A stretch of 64,000 bases of DNA, taken from assembly GCF_001653715.1 (NCBI RefSeq), contig NZ_LWHQ01000016.1:155743-219742 (forward strand), given 5' to 3'. Each line of letters begins with the position of its first letter. The stretch's first letter is position 1. The notes under the pieces were generated by a model. The model was given only the letters and a program-made list of their open reading frames with translations. It made no database searches and was not told the origin of the DNA. This DNA is from Methylobacterium platani. Its GTDB lineage: Bacteria; Pseudomonadota; Alphaproteobacteria; Rhizobiales; Beijerinckiaceae. Both the position numbers and the translations under genes were made by a program. Of the stretch, positions 11,512 through 21,715 are shown piece by piece.

Positions 11512-13212
11512 TCACGGTGCCAGGTCGTGGACCGGCGCCTTGACCGGGGTGTCGGCGCTGTCGAGCACGGTGTCGCTCACCGGGGTGGGCGTGAGCGGGC
11601 CGCGATCGATCGCCGGCGGGGTCGGCAGCTGCAGCTGCTCGCTGGTATAGGCCCAACCTTGGGCGACCTTCTCGGGATCGTCGTTCAGCCGCTCGCCGTA
11701 GCTCGGGACGATCCGGCGGATCTTCGCCTGCCACTCGGGCGTGGCGACGTTCTTGGCGAAGACCTTCTCCAGCACCTGCAGCATGATCGGCGCCGCCGTC
11801 GAGGCGCCCGGCGAGGCGCCGAGCAGGGCCGCGATGCTGCCGTCCTTGGCATTGACGATCTCGGTGCCGAGCTTCAGCACGCCGCCCTTGTCCGCGTCGC
11901 GCTTGATGATCTGCACCCGCTGGCCGGCCTGCCACAGGCGCCACTCGCCCTTCCTGGCCTTGGGGAAGTACTCGCGCAGGGCCGCCAGGCGGTCGTCGTC
12001 GGAGAGCATCAGCTGGCCGGCCAGGTATTCGACCAGCGGGAACTCGTCGAGCCCGACCTTCATCATCGGCCAGACGTTGCTGGTCGTGGTCGAGGTGAGC
12101 AGGTCGAGATACGAGCCCTCCTTCAGGAACTTGGTCGAGAAGGTCGCGAACGGCCCGAACAGGATGACGCGCTTGCCCCCCAGCACCCGGGTGTCGAGGT
12201 GGGGCACCGACATCGGCGGCGAGCCGACCGAGGCCTTGCCGTAGGCCTTGGCGAGGTGGAGCGTCGCGACGTCCGGATTCTCGTTGATCAGGAACGAGCC
12301 GCCGACCGGGAAGCCGGCATAGTCCTGGCCCTCCGGGATGCCGGAGGCCTGCAGCAGGTGCAGCGCCCCGCCGCCGGCGCCGATGAACACGAACTTCGCG
12401 TCGATGGCGCGGCGCGACCCGTCCTTGAGGTTGCGGGCGGTGACCCGCCAGGACCCGTCCGGGTTCTTCGCGATGCCCTGGACCTCGGTCGAGAGGTCGA
12501 GGCCGAAGCTCTTCTGGCCCTTCAGGTGGGCGACGTACTGGCGCGTGACCTCGCCCCACTCGACGTCGGTGCCGAGCGGCGACCAGGTGGCGGCGACCTT
12601 CTGGTTCGGATCGCGCCCCTCCATCATCAGGGGCACCCACTTCCCGAGCTGCTCGGGATCGGTCGAGAACTCCATCCCGGCAAACAGCGGGCTCGCCTTC
12701 AGCGCCTCGTAGCGCTTCCTGAGATAGGCGATGTTGTCGTCACCCCAGACGAAGCTCATATGGGGCGTGTAGTTGATGAAGGACTTCGGATCCTTCAGGA
12801 CGCCGTTCTTGACCTGCCAGGCCAGGAACTGGCGGGTGACCTGGAACGCCTCGTTGATCTCGACCGCCTTGGCGATCTCGACCTTGCCCTTCTTCTCAGG
12901 GGTGTAGTTCAGCTCGGCGAGCGCCGAGTGGCCGGTGCCGGCGTTGTTCCAGCCGTTCGAGCTCTCCATCGCCACCTGGTCGAGGCGCTCGAGCATCCGG
13001 ATCGACCAGCCGGGCTCGAGCTCGTTCAGCCACACGCCGAGCGTCGCGCTCATGATGCCGCCGCCGATCAGCAGCACGTCGACCTTGTCGGCCCCTTGCG
13101 CCAGGACGGGCGCGCCGGGCAGCGCCGCGGCCGCGAGCCCGGCGGCGGCGCCGCCGAGGATCTGGCGCCGGTTCATGCCGGTCGGGCAGGTGGTCGTGTC
13201 GTCGGCGCGCAT
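11512..13212 (-). CDS. mqo: Malate:quinone oxidoreductase with a Tat-like leader
   Basis: 566 residues from ATG 13212. The body is a full-length Mqo: FAD-binding [19 protein letters not shown] (about 43-61), [45 protein letters not shown] and the C-terminal [14 protein letters not shown] region (here [18 protein letters not shown]). It oxidises malate to oxaloacetate with quinone as acceptor. Unusually the N-terminus carries a twin-arginine leader-like segment, [20 protein letters not shown], ending at an AQG junction. Classical Mqo is a peripheral protein on the cytoplasmic face. Export or membrane anchoring is therefore possible but unproven. Some 40 extra C-terminal residues rich in Pro/Thr follow the usual end. 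Confidence 0.95.
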   Translation of the reverse strand: MRADDTTTCPTGMNRRQILGGAAAGLAAAALPGAPVLAQGADKVDVLLIGGGIMSATLGVWLNELEPGWSIRMLERLDQVAMESSNGWNNAGTGHSALAELNYTPEKKGKVEIAKAVEINEAFQVTRQFLAWQVKNGVLKDPKSFINYTPHMSFVWGDDNIAYLRKRYEALKASPLFAGMEFSTDPEQLGKWVPLMMEGRDPNQKVAATWSPLGTDVEWGEVTRQYVAHLKGQKSFGLDLSTEVQGIAKNPDGSWRVTARNLKDGSRRAIDAKFVFIGAGGGALHLLQASGIPEGQDYAGFPVGGSFLINENPDVATLHLAKAYGKASVGSPPMSVPHLDTRVLGGKRVILFGPFATFSTKFLKEGSYLDLLTSTTTSNVWPMMKVGLDEFPLVEYLAGQLMLSDDDRLAALREYFPKARKGEWRLWQAGQRVQIIKRDADKGGVLKLGTEIVNAKDGSIAALLGASPGASTAAPIMLQVLEKVFAKNVATPEWQAKIRRIVPSYGERLNDDPEKVAQGWAYTSEQLQLPTPPAIDRGPLTPTPVSDTVLDSADTPVKAPVHDLAP

Positions 13213-13563
13213 GGCCCAATCCCGTTCTCGTGCGGGCCGGCAGGCGCGCGACGCACCCCCGGCCGTGACAGGCGTCGAAGCGCGAGGCGAGCGGGAGCGC
13301 TCGTCGCGAGGCCTTTTTCGGGTGGTTTCCTCGAGGACGGCCGCGGCACCCCGACCGGGATCGGTCGGTTTCCTCGCGACGCATGGCCCCGCTTCCGCGC
13401 GCGGACGGGGGAAGAGTCGCCTGCCCGGGATGCGAGGCGGCACGGCGCGGACGAACCGCGGGCCGGCCTCAGTTGGCGGCGGCGACGATGGCCGGTTCGG
13501 CTCGATGCTGTTGCGGCCGGCTCATAGACGATGCGCGCGGCCAGGACAATCGCCGCCCCGCCC
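13213..13563. other. Intergenic gap upstream of mqo
   Basis: About 350 bases without a credible gene, between the mqo start and the CYTH gene stop. It should hold the mqo promoter (reading leftward); I could not pick out a convincing -35/-10 pair in this GC-rich text. Confidence 0.3.
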
Positions 13564-14070
13564 TCACAGCCGCGCGGCGATCACCTCGGGCAGGGTGACC
13601 GGCCGGCCGGCCTCGCGGGCGAGGCGCAGCAGGGTCGACTGGCGGAAGCGCAGGTCCGCCGTGACCTCGCGGCCGATCCAGTCCGGCAGGACGACGTCCT
13701 GCGCCTCGTGCTCCAGCTCGATCTCGGCCAGCACCATGCCGGCGAGCGCGCCGCGATACTCGTCCACGACCCAGACCGCGCCGTCATGCGGCACGCAGTG
13801 GCGGGTCTTCTCGATCAGGCAGGTCTCGCAGACCAGGTGCAGCATCGCCTCGGCGTCGGCGCGCGGGATCTCGTACTCGAATTCCGGCCGCGCCAGGCCG
13901 TCGCGCCGGCCCTTGACGGTCAGCCACGCCGTCTCCTCGTCGAGCCGCACCCGCACCTTGCCGCCGCCGAACTCGCCCACCAACCCGTCGGTGAGGCGGT
14001 GCCGGCTCACGGCATGCTCGCGCCACCCCGCATGGGCCACCAGGAACTTCCGCTCGACCTCGTACCGCAT
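13564..14070 (-). CDS. CYTH-domain phosphohydrolase/adenylate-cyclase-like protein
   Basis: 168 residues from ATG 14070 (MRYEVERKFLVAHAGW). The ExExK signature EVERKF is intact at the N-terminus. Alternating charged strands follow: KVRVRLDEETAWLTVKGRR, FEYEIPRADAE, VWVVDEYRGALAGMVLAEIELE and a final FRQSTLLRLA. This is the triphosphate-tunnel fold shared by class IV adenylate cyclases, thiamine triphosphatase and inorganic tripolyphosphatases. In bacteria most short stand-alone members hydrolyse tripolyphosphate, so that is the likeliest activity. Single gene, no obvious partner. Confidence 0.88.
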   Translation of the reverse strand: MRYEVERKFLVAHAGWREHAVSRHRLTDGLVGEFGGGKVRVRLDEETAWLTVKGRRDGLARPEFEYEIPRADAEAMLHLVCETCLIEKTRHCVPHDGAVWVVDEYRGALAGMVLAEIELEHEAQDVVLPDWIGREVTADLRFRQSTLLRLAREAGRPVTLPEVIAARL

Positions 14071-14337
14071 CGCCCTCGACCGTCCATGCCCCGCCCGGGG
14101 GGACGCGGCCATGACCTTGCGAACGCCCGGCAGGCTCGGCCGTTGCCGGGGCGGCGGGGCTGATAACCGATCGTGCCCGCGAGGACCAGGGCGAAGCCTC
14201 CCCCCGGACGGCGGGGAACGGGATGATTCCGCTTGGGTTTTCGGTCCTGCAGCATTTTTGCCGCAGGGTCATGCCTCGGTGACGGCGAGGCGCGAGCCGA
14301 GCGGGACGCGGCCCTGCTGCGGGACGGGGCCGTCCCG

Positions 14338-15696
14338 TCACTCCGCCATCAGGCGCTTCAGCACCCCCGCATACCGGGCCGCCACCGCCGCCCGGGCGAC
14401 GTGGCGCCCGCCCGCCACGACCTGGCGGCCCGCCACCCAGACCGCGTCCACCGCCCGCGATCCCGCGGCGAAGATCCAGCCGTCGAGGAGGGCATCGCCC
14501 CGCCGTTCGATCAGCGCCGGATCCGCCCCGTCGAGGGCGACGCAATCGGCCGGCGCCCCGACGGCGAGGCCGCCCCCGTCCGCCGCGAGCGCCTGCCCGC
14601 CGCCGGCGAGCGCGGCGTCGAACAGGGCCCGCCCGGTCGAGGCGCCGGGGGCGGCCAGCACGTTGCGCTGCCGCTGCCCCAGGCGCTGGGCGTATTCGAG
14701 CTGGCGCAGCTCGTCGGCGGCGCCGACCAGCACGTTCGAATCGGTGCCGACCCCGTAGCGCCCGCCCGCCGCGACGAAGCCGGGGGCGGGGAAGATGCCG
14801 TCGCCGAGGCTCGCCTCGGTCACCGGGCATAGGCCCGCGACGGCGCCGCTCGCGGCGAGGCGCGCCGTCTCGCCCGGATTCATGTGGGTGGCGTGGATCA
14901 GGCACCAGCGCGCATCGAGCCCGGCCCGGTCGAGGAGCCAGTCCACCGGCCGCGCGCCGGACCAGCCCACGCATTCCTCCACCTCGCGCACCTGCTCGGC
15001 GGCGTGGATGTGGACCGGCCCGCCCGCCGCCAGGGCGACCGCGGCCGAGAGATCGTCCGGCGCCACCGCCCGCAGGCTGTGGGGCGCGACGCCGAGGGTG
15101 GCGCCGGGGAGATCGGCCACCGCGGCGCGGGAGGCCTCGACCAGGCGGGCGAACAGGTCGAGGTCGCTGACGAAGCGGCGCTGGCCCTCCGTCGGGGCAG
15201 CGCCGCCGAAATTCGACCAGCGGTAGAGCACCGGCAGCAGGGTGAGGCGCAGGCCGGTCAGCGAGGCCGCCGCGGCGATCCGCTCGGCCATCTCGGCGAC
15301 CTGGGCATAGGGCCGGCCGTCGGGCGCGTGGTGCAGGTAATGGAACTCGCCGACCCGGGTGAAGCCGGATTCGAGCATCTCGACATAGGCCTGCGCCGCC
15401 ACCGCCTCGGCCTCGTCGGGCGTCATCCGCAGGGCGAAGCGGTACATCGTCTCGCGCCAGGTCCAGAACGTGTCGGCGGAGGGCCCGCGCCGCTCGGCGA
15501 GCCCCGCCATGCCGCGCTGGAAGGCGTGGCTGTGGAGGTTGGGCAGGCCCGGCACCAGCACGGCCACCCGCTCGTCCCCCGGTCGCGGCCCGGCACCGGC
15601 CTCGACGCCCGAGAACCGCCCCTCCGCCACGGTCAGCCTGACATCGGCCTGCCAGCCCGTCGGCGTCAGGGCGTGGGCGGCGTGCAGCACGGTCAT
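14338..15696 (-). CDS. hutF: Formimidoylglutamate deiminase HutF
   Basis: 452 residues from ATG 15696, with AGGAG 8 bases upstream. Amidohydrolase fold: metal site [15 protein letters not shown] near residue 60, HIHAAEQ, the HATHMN segment and GTDSNVLV near the end of the barrel. The [12 protein letters not shown] signature is characteristic of HutF. It converts N-formimidoyl-glutamate to N-formyl-glutamate and ammonia, the branch of histidine breakdown that needs HutG afterwards; no hutG is present here. It is transcribed away from hutI-hutH-hutU, sharing a 144-base promoter region with two HutC-like sites. Confidence 0.95.
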   Translation of the reverse strand: MTVLHAAHALTPTGWQADVRLTVAEGRFSGVEAGAGPRPGDERVAVLVPGLPNLHSHAFQRGMAGLAERRGPSADTFWTWRETMYRFALRMTPDEAEAVAAQAYVEMLESGFTRVGEFHYLHHAPDGRPYAQVAEMAERIAAAASLTGLRLTLLPVLYRWSNFGGAAPTEGQRRFVSDLDLFARLVEASRAAVADLPGATLGVAPHSLRAVAPDDLSAAVALAAGGPVHIHAAEQVREVEECVGWSGARPVDWLLDRAGLDARWCLIHATHMNPGETARLAASGAVAGLCPVTEASLGDGIFPAPGFVAAGGRYGVGTDSNVLVGAADELRQLEYAQRLGQRQRNVLAAPGASTGRALFDAALAGGGQALAADGGGLAVGAPADCVALDGADPALIERRGDALLDGWIFAAGSRAVDAVWVAGRQVVAGGRHVARAAVAARYAGVLKRLMAE

Positions 15697-15782
15697 CGGC
15701 GCATCTCCTGCAAGGCGTCGGGAGCCAGGAACGGGAGCCAGGGATGGGCGCGAGGCCCGGACGGCCCGCTCCCCTCGCTTCA

Positions 15783-15816
15783 TGTCTATACAAAGCCGCT
15801 CTATCATGTCTATACA
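15783..15816. promoter_or_regulatory. Two HutC-type operator sites in the divergent hut promoter
   Basis: TGTCTATACA occurs at 15783-15792 and again at 15807-15816, 24 bases apart, between hutF and hutI. This is close to the TGTATATACA-type core bound by GntR-family HutC repressors, whose inducer is urocanate. The AGGAGGG ribosome-binding site of hutI follows at 15829. No hutC gene is in the window, so the regulator must be encoded elsewhere. Confidence 0.75.
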
Positions 15817-15840
15817 TATAGGCGAATCAGGAGGGCCCGC

Positions 15841-17064
15841 ATGAGCGAGAGTGAAGGACCGCCGCAGGTCTGGCGCAACGTCCGGCTCGCCACCTTCGCG
15901 CCCGGTCTTCCCGGCCTCGGTGCGGTGGAGGACGGCGCGCTGGCGCTCCGCGACGGCCGCATCGCCTACGCGGGGGCGGAGGCCGACCTGCCGGGGGCGG
16001 CGCTCGCCGGGGCCGAGATCGTCGACGGCGAGGGCCGCTGGATCACCCCGGGGCTGATCGACTGCCACACCCACCTCGTCTGGGCCGGCGACCGGGCGCA
16101 CGAGTTCGAGCTGCGCCTGCGCGGCGCCTCCTACGAGGAGGTGGCGCGGGCCGGCGGCGGCATCGTCTCGTCGGTCGGCGCCCTGCGCGCCGCGAGCGAG
16201 GACGACCTGGTGCGACAGACCCTGCCGCGGCTCGACGCGCTGATGGCGGAGGGCGTCACCACGCTCGAGGTGAAGTCGGGCTACGGCCTCGATCTTTCCA
16301 GCGAGCGCAAGGCGCTCGGCGCCGCGCGCCGGCTCGGCGAGCTGCGCCCGGTCGGGATCCGCACCACGTTCCTCGGCGCCCACGCCCTGCCGCCGGAAGC
16401 CGGCGGCGACAAGGATGCCTACATCGCGCAGGTCGCCGACACGATGCTGCCGGCGCTCGCCGCGGAAGGGCTCGTCGATGCGGTCGACGCATTCTGCGAG
16501 GGCATCGCCTTCTCGCCCGATCAGGTCGCGCGGGTGTTCGACCGGGCGCAGGCCCTCGGGCTTCCGGTGAAGCTCCACGCCGACCAGCTCTCGAATCTCG
16601 GCGGCGCGGCGCTCGCCGCCCGCTACCGCGCCCTCTCGGCCGACCACCTGGAGCATACCGACGAGGCCGGGGCGATCGCCATGGCGCGGAGCGGCACCGT
16701 CGCGGTGCTCCTGCCCGGCGCCTACTACTTCATCCGCGAGACGACGCTGCCGCCGGTCGACCTGTTCCGCCGCCACGGCGTGCCGCTGGCGGTCGCGACC
16801 GACGCCAATCCCGGCACCTCGCCGCTGACCTCGCTGCTGCTCGCCATGAACATGGCGGCGACGCTGTTCCGCCTCACCGTCGAGGAATGCCTGGCCGGGG
16901 TCACCCGCGAGGCCGCCCGCGCCCTCGGCCTCCTGCCGGAGGTGGGCACGCTCGAGGCGGGCAAGCGCGCCGACCTCGCGGTGTGGTCGGTCGAGCGGCC
17001 GGCCGAGCTCGTCTACCGCATGGGCTTCAACCCGCTCCACGCCCGCATCCGGGGGACACGATGA
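15841..17064 (+). CDS. hutI: Imidazolonepropionase HutI
   Basis: 407 residues from ATG 15841, preceded by AGGAGGG at the right spacing. Hallmarks: [29 protein letters not shown] (metal-binding HxH), [28 protein letters not shown] and [10 protein letters not shown], all in the expected order. It hydrolyses 4-imidazolone-5-propanoate to N-formimidoyl-glutamate in the cytoplasm. Its stop overlaps the hutH start (ATGA), so translation is coupled. It is first gene of the hutI-hutH-hutU operon and likely de-repressed by urocanate through the two upstream operators. Confidence 0.96.
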   Translation: MSESEGPPQVWRNVRLATFAPGLPGLGAVEDGALALRDGRIAYAGAEADLPGAALAGAEIVDGEGRWITPGLIDCHTHLVWAGDRAHEFELRLRGASYEEVARAGGGIVSSVGALRAASEDDLVRQTLPRLDALMAEGVTTLEVKSGYGLDLSSERKALGAARRLGELRPVGIRTTFLGAHALPPEAGGDKDAYIAQVADTMLPALAAEGLVDAVDAFCEGIAFSPDQVARVFDRAQALGLPVKLHADQLSNLGGAALAARYRALSADHLEHTDEAGAIAMARSGTVAVLLPGAYYFIRETTLPPVDLFRRHGVPLAVATDANPGTSPLTSLLLAMNMAATLFRLTVEECLAGVTREAARALGLLPEVGTLEAGKRADLAVWSVERPAELVYRMGFNPLHARIRGTR

Positions 17065-18596
17065 CCGAGACGATCACCCTGGTGCCGGGCGCGGTGCCCC
17101 TCGCCCACTGGCGCGCGATCTACCGCGGGGCCCCCGCCGTCCTCGATCCGTCCTGCGCCCCGGCGGTGGCCGAGAGCGCGGCGGCGGTCGCCCGCATCCT
17201 CGCCCGGGGCGAGCCGGTCTACGGGATCAATACCGGGTTCGGGAAGCTCGCGAGCGTGCGCATCGACGCCGCCGACCTCGCGACGCTCCAGCGCAACATC
17301 GTGCTCTCCCACGCCGCCGGCGTCGGCGAGCCGAGCCCGGTGCCGGTGGTGCGGCTGATGCTGGCGCTCAAGCTCGCGAGCCTGGCTCAAGGCGCGTCCG
17401 GCGTGCAGCCCGCCACCCTCGACCTGCTCTCCGCGATGCTCGCCCGCGACGTGATCCCGGTCGTGCCGTGCCAGGGCTCGGTGGGAGCGTCGGGCGATCT
17501 CGCGCCGCTCGCCCACATGGCCGCGGTGATGATCGGGGTCGGCGAGGCGACGACGCCGGAGGGCCGGATGCCGGCCGCCGAGGCCCTGGCCTCCGTCGGG
17601 CTCTCGCCCGCCGCCCTCGGGCCGAAGGAGGGCCTGGCGCTCCTCAACGGCACCCAGTTCTCGACCGCCAACGCGCTCGCCGGCCTGTTCGAGGCCGAGG
17701 GGCTGATGCAGGCGGCGCTCGTCGTGGGTGCGCTCGCGACCGATGCGGCGCGGGGCTCCGACGCGCCGTTCGATCCGCGCATCCACGCATTGCGCCGGCA
17801 TCGCGGCCAGATCGAGACCGCCTCCGCCCTGCGGGCGCTCATGGCCGGCAGCGCCATCCGGGCTTCGCACCTTGTCGGCGACGAGCGGGTGCAGGATCCC
17901 TATTGCCTGCGCTGCCAGCCGCAGGTGATGGGCGCCTGCCTCGACCTCCTGCGCCAGGCCGCCGAGACCCTGGCCACGGAGGCGAACGGCGTCTCCGACA
18001 ACCCGCTGATCTTCCCCGAGTCCGACGAGGCCCTGTCCGGCGGCAACTTCCACGCCGAGCCGGTGGCCTTCGCGGCCGACACGATCGCCATGGCGCTGTG
18101 CGAGATCGGCTCCCTGTCCGAGCGGCGCATCGCCATGCTGGTCGATCCGGCGCTGTCCGGCCTGCCGGCCTTCCTGACGCCGAAGCCGGGGCTGAATTCC
18201 GGCTTCATGATCCCGCAGGTGACGGCGGCGGCGCTGGTCTCCGAGAACAAGCAGCGGGCGATGCCGGCGAGCGTCGATTCGATTCCGACCTCGGCCAACC
18301 AGGAGGACCACGTCTCGATGGCTGCCCACGGCGCCCGCCGCCTCCTGCCGATGGCCGAGAACGCCGCCGCCGTGGTGGCGATCGAGGCGCTGGCGGCGGC
18401 GCAGGGCTGCGACTTCCACGCCCCGCTCACCTCGAGCCCGGCGCTCGAGGCGGTGCGGGCGCGGCTGCGATCGGACGTGCCGCATCTCGACGACGACCGG
18501 CACTTCCATCCCGACATCGCGGCCGCGCTCGCGCTGGTGCGCGACGGCAGCCTTGTCGCGGCGGCGGACGGGGTCTCGCTGCCGGTCCTGGGCTGA
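17061..18596 (+). CDS. hutH: Histidine ammonia-lyase HutH
   Basis: 511 residues. The Ala-Ser-Gly triad that forms the MIO cofactor is present in [19 protein letters not shown] at about residues 136-154. Other family marks are [11 protein letters not shown] near 54-64, [29 protein letters not shown] and [14 protein letters not shown]. It deaminates L-histidine non-oxidatively to urocanate. It overlaps hutI by four bases and precedes hutU by 78 bases with no hairpin between them, so all three should be on one message. Confidence 0.97.
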   Translation: MTETITLVPGAVPLAHWRAIYRGAPAVLDPSCAPAVAESAAAVARILARGEPVYGINTGFGKLASVRIDAADLATLQRNIVLSHAAGVGEPSPVPVVRLMLALKLASLAQGASGVQPATLDLLSAMLARDVIPVVPCQGSVGASGDLAPLAHMAAVMIGVGEATTPEGRMPAAEALASVGLSPAALGPKEGLALLNGTQFSTANALAGLFEAEGLMQAALVVGALATDAARGSDAPFDPRIHALRRHRGQIETASALRALMAGSAIRASHLVGDERVQDPYCLRCQPQVMGACLDLLRQAAETLATEANGVSDNPLIFPESDEALSGGNFHAEPVAFAADTIAMALCEIGSLSERRIAMLVDPALSGLPAFLTPKPGLNSGFMIPQVTAAALVSENKQRAMPASVDSIPTSANQEDHVSMAAHGARRLLPMAENAAAVVAIEALAAAQGCDFHAPLTSSPALEAVRARLRSDVPHLDDDRHFHPDIAAALALVRDGSLVAAADGVSLPVLG

Positions 18597-18674
18597 GATC
18601 CGTTCCGGTATTCCGACACCATCGTCTTTCCGAAACGAAGACGTCCCCGAACCTCTTCATCCGGAGTCCCGCCC

Positions 18675-20339
18675 ATGACCCGCATCGACAACGCCCGCAC
18701 CATCCGCGCGCCCCACGGCTCCACCCTCACCGCCAAGAGCTGGCTGACCGAGGCGCCGCTCCGGATGCTGATGAACAACCTCGATCCCGACGTCGCCGAG
18801 CGGCCGGGCGAGCTGGTGGTCTATGGCGGCATCGGCCGGGCGGCGCGGGACTGGGCGAGCTTCGACCGCATCGTCGCGGCGTTGCGCGACCTCGACGACG
18901 ACCAGACCCTGCTGGTGCAATCGGGCAAGCCGGTGGGCGTGTTCCGCACCCATGCGGATGCCCCGCGGGTTCTGATCGCCAACTCGAATCTCGTGCCGCA
19001 CTGGGCGACCTGGGAGCATTTCCACGAGCTCGATCGCAAGGGTCTGATGATGTACGGCCAGATGACGGCCGGCTCCTGGATCTACATCGGCAGCCAGGGC
19101 ATCGTGCAGGGCACCTACGAGACCTTCGTGGAGATGGGGCGCCAGCATTACGCCGGCGACCTGTCCGGCCGCTGGATCCTCACCGCCGGCCTCGGCGGCA
19201 TGGGCGGTGCGCAGACGCTCGCCGCCACCATGGCGGGAGCCTCGTGCCTCGCCGTCGAGGCGCAGGCCTCGCGCATCGAGTTTCGCCTGCGCACCGGCTA
19301 CGTCGACGTCCAGGCCCGCGACCTCGACCACGCCCTGGCGCTGATCGCGGAATCCTGCCGGACCAAGACCCCGCGCTCGGTGGCGCTGCTCGGCAACGCC
19401 GCGGAGGTGTTCGGCGAGCTCTACGCCCGCGGCGTGCGGCCCGACTGCGTCACCGACCAGACCTCGGCCCACGATCCGGTCAACGGCTACCTGCCGGCGG
19501 GCTGGACCGTGGCCGAGTGGGAGGCCAGGCGCGAGAGCGACCCGGCCGCGGTCGCCGCGGCGGCGAAGCGCTCGATGGCGGTGCACGTCCGGGCGATGCT
19601 CGATTTCCACCGCGCCGGGGTGCCGGTGGTCGATTACGGCAACAACATCCGGCAGATGGCCCTGGAGGAGGGCGTCGAGGACGCCTTCGCCTTCCCGGGC
19701 TTCGTGCCGGCCTATATCCGCCCGCTGTTCTGCCGCGGCATCGGGCCGTTCCGGTGGTGCGCGCTCTCGGGCGACCCGGAGGACATCTACCGCACCGACG
19801 CCAAGGTGAAGGAGCTGCTGCCCGACAACCACCACCTCCACCGCTGGCTCGACATGGCGCGGGAGAAGATCCGGTTCCAGGGCCTGCCGGCGCGGATCTG
19901 CTGGGTCGGCCTCGGCGACCGCCACCGCCTCGGCCTCGCCTTCAACGAGATGGTGCGCAACGGCGACGTGAAGGCCCCGATCGTCATCGGCCGCGACCAC
20001 CTCGATTCCGGCTCGGTCGCCTCGCCGAACCGCGAGACGGAGGCCATGCGCGACGGCTCGGACGCGGTCTCGGACTGGCCGCTCCTCAACGCGCTCCTCA
20101 ACACCGCGTCGGGCGCGACCTGGGTCTCGCTGCACCATGGCGGCGGCGTCGGGATGGGGTTTTCACAGCATGCCGGCATGGTGATCGTCTGCGACGGCAG
20201 CGAGGCCGCCGACCGGCGCCTGGAGCGGGTGCTGTGGAACGATCCCGCCACCGGCGTGATGCGCCACGCCGATGCCGGCTACGACGACGCGGTGGCCTGC
20301 GCCCGCGAGCATGGGCTGGATCTGCCGAGCCTGGGGTGA
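18675..20339 (+). CDS. hutU: Urocanate hydratase HutU
   Basis: 554 residues, the usual length, from ATG 18675 with GGAG upstream. NAD+-binding region [20 protein letters not shown] (about 172-191), [17 protein letters not shown] with the conserved region around the substrate loop, and the C-terminal [17 protein letters not shown] are intact. It hydrates urocanate to imidazolonepropionate using tightly bound NAD+ as electrophile. Last gene of the operon; a GC-rich hairpin without a T-run follows at 20359-20381. Confidence 0.97.
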   Translation: MTRIDNARTIRAPHGSTLTAKSWLTEAPLRMLMNNLDPDVAERPGELVVYGGIGRAARDWASFDRIVAALRDLDDDQTLLVQSGKPVGVFRTHADAPRVLIANSNLVPHWATWEHFHELDRKGLMMYGQMTAGSWIYIGSQGIVQGTYETFVEMGRQHYAGDLSGRWILTAGLGGMGGAQTLAATMAGASCLAVEAQASRIEFRLRTGYVDVQARDLDHALALIAESCRTKTPRSVALLGNAAEVFGELYARGVRPDCVTDQTSAHDPVNGYLPAGWTVAEWEARRESDPAAVAAAAKRSMAVHVRAMLDFHRAGVPVVDYGNNIRQMALEEGVEDAFAFPGFVPAYIRPLFCRGIGPFRWCALSGDPEDIYRTDAKVKELLPDNHHLHRWLDMAREKIRFQGLPARICWVGLGDRHRLGLAFNEMVRNGDVKAPIVIGRDHLDSGSVASPNRETEAMRDGSDAVSDWPLLNALLNTASGATWVSLHHGGGVGMGFSQHAGMVIVCDGSEAADRRLERVLWNDPATGVMRHADAGYDDAVACAREHGLDLPSLG

Positions 20340-20358
20340 GGGCCGGCCTCCACCGCGC

Positions 20359-20381
20359 ACCGGTCCTCCCGTGGGACCGGT
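20359..20381. terminator. GC-rich hairpin after hutU
   Basis: ACCGGTCC and GGACCGGT paired across a 7-base loop, 19 bases after the hutU stop. No uridine run follows, so it is at best a weak or Rho-assisted terminator. Confidence 0.45.
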
Positions 20382-20425
20382 CTTGCGGAGGATTTCCTAA
20401 TCCAGCGCACAACCTCGTCCAGAGG

Positions 20426-20562
20426 GCCTGTTCGAGCGGGATCGTCTTTCATGAAGCGGGAAACGGCAGGAGATATCCTGACCCCGACCTCATCTTGGGG
20501 TGGGAGCGTAGGATATTCCTGGTTATCCGGGTCCAACCGATAGAAAAACCGCTCGAACAGGC
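20426..20562. mobile_element. 137-bp nested palindromic element, possible MITE or IS remnant
   Basis: Perfect 14-base terminal inverted repeats GCCTGTTCGAGCGG (20426-20439) and its complement (20549-20562). Inside, aggaGATATCCT at 20468-20479 faces AGGATATTCCT at 20510-20520 at matching distances (about 52 and 51 bases from each end), and ACCCC/GGGGT pair near the centre. The whole could fold as one long interrupted hairpin. No coding content and no convincing target-site duplication were seen. It sits between the hut operon and the replication origin. Confidence 0.5.
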
Positions 20563-21392
20563 GCGGAGGTGGAAGGGCAGGCTGTCACATTCATTCTCAG
20601 GATGTGGAATAACGCCCGAACACGTTCTCCGGATGAGGTGAAGGGCTGGAAGAGCCACCCATCACATCGGACAGGCGCCGAGCCCGGACCGTCCGGATGC
20701 CGCCCGACGTATTTCGGGAACCGCGCCATGTCCGGCCCCGACCCCCCGCGCCGAGCGTCGGACAGGGCGAAACCGCCCCGGCTTCGACGGGCCGCATCCG
20801 ATCCCCAGGCCGGCCGTCCCGCGCCCGCTCCGTCCACTGCCGGAATCTTCGGGATTGTGGGGATACTGTCCCGGACCCGGTCCCCGACCGGGTGCTCGTC
20901 CCCGCTGTCCCCGATGTACGTCGTCCCGCCGATCCTCGCGGGGACCACCGCCCGCAAAAGCCACTTGTTAGGAGCGACCGTCACCATTCCGCCGTCCGGT
21001 CCAGGTCCGACGGCCGTTCCCGGGCAGCGATGGCCGTCGGGGCGTACTTCACGAACGGTTCGCCATACGCCTCGCCCTGGCGAAAACCCGGATCTGCCGC
21101 CCTCGCGCATCGTCGCCCGACTCCTTCGGCCGTCGTGAATCCGCTCGTACGATGCGAGGTCCGGCGAGTCGAGAACGTGATCCTCCATCCCGGAGAGTCC
21201 CACAGGAAAGCTGATCGGAGTCGAGTCCAGTCGGCTCCTCCCCGTTCGACAGATGCCGTGACGACGTGATTCGTTCCGATGCGTGCCGTGGACTCCTGTG
21301 GGTGCCCTGTGGACCCTGTCTCGACTCGCGATTGCGGGTGGCGACTCGGCCGGTGAGCCGTCATCCGCCTTTTCCCCAGAATGCACCGCTTA
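20563..21392. other. Non-coding stretch between hut operon and origin iterons
   Basis: About 830 bases with long open frames on both strands but no family resemblance, no good ribosome-binding sites and low-complexity predicted peptides; I treat them as chance. CTGTGG words recur near 21300-21315. Probably part of the origin/maintenance region. Confidence 0.4.
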
Positions 21393-21470
21393 GAGTGTTA
21401 CAGGAATCTTTATGGATTTAGGCGCTTCGGCGGCGGCGATTCCTGGAACCCGCCCAAATGCTTAATACCG
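21393..21470. other. AT-richer segment beside the iterons (candidate unwinding element)
   Basis: Bases 21393-21420 (TTACAGGAATCTTTATGGATTTA region) and 21455-21467 (AAATGCTTAATACC) are clearly less GC-rich than the flanks and abut the iteron run, which is where an iteron origin usually melts. Assignment by position only. Confidence 0.4.
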
Positions 21471-21475
21471 GGGGG

Positions 21476-21611
21476 CCGTTCCCGAAGTGCCGAGGATCCG
21501 TCCCCGTTGTACCGGCAATCCCGTCCCCGAAGTGCCGTGCCGGCGTTCCCGATCGCACGGTGACCGTTCCCGAAGTGCCGATCCGACCCCCGGGCGTTCC
21601 CGAAGTGCCGA
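21476..21611. repeat. Iteron array of a plasmid-type replication origin
   Basis: The 16-base core CGTTCCCGAAGTGCCG recurs. Near-perfect copies start at 21477, 21522 (one T to C change), 21565 and 21595; degenerate copies start at 21499 (CGTCCCCGTTGTACCG) and 21544 (CGTTCCCGATCGCACG). Successive starts are 22, 23, 22, 21 and 30 bases apart, so most units fall on one face of the helix at two-turn spacing, as expected for iterons bound by an initiator. They lie just downstream of the RPA-family initiator gene. A further degenerate CGTCCCCGTT word occurs at 21659. Confidence 0.75.
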
Positions 21612-21706
21612 GTCCACCCGACTCGTTCACAGGGATTCCGGGGATTTCCCCTCGGGGCCGTCCCCGTTCTCCCCGCTCCGACCCGTACATCGGGAACGGG
21701 GCGGCC

Positions 21707-21715
21707 TGTGGATCA
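21707..21715. promoter_or_regulatory. DnaA-box-like nonamer TGTGGATCA
   Basis: One mismatch from the complement of the consensus TTATCCACA, overlapping the stop codon of the initiator gene and about 95 bases from the iterons. A single site; supportive of an origin but weak alone. Confidence 0.35.

Noticed and set aside
20523..21386. Long leftward open frame (287 codons) across the origin-proximal region
   Set aside because: No ribosome-binding site, no family resemblance, overlaps the palindromic element and an opposite-strand frame of similar quality; treated as chance in GC-rich DNA.
21476..21611. CRISPR array
   Set aside because: Units are about 16 bases at 21-23-base spacing with no spacers of constant length and lie next to a replication initiator; iterons fit far better.
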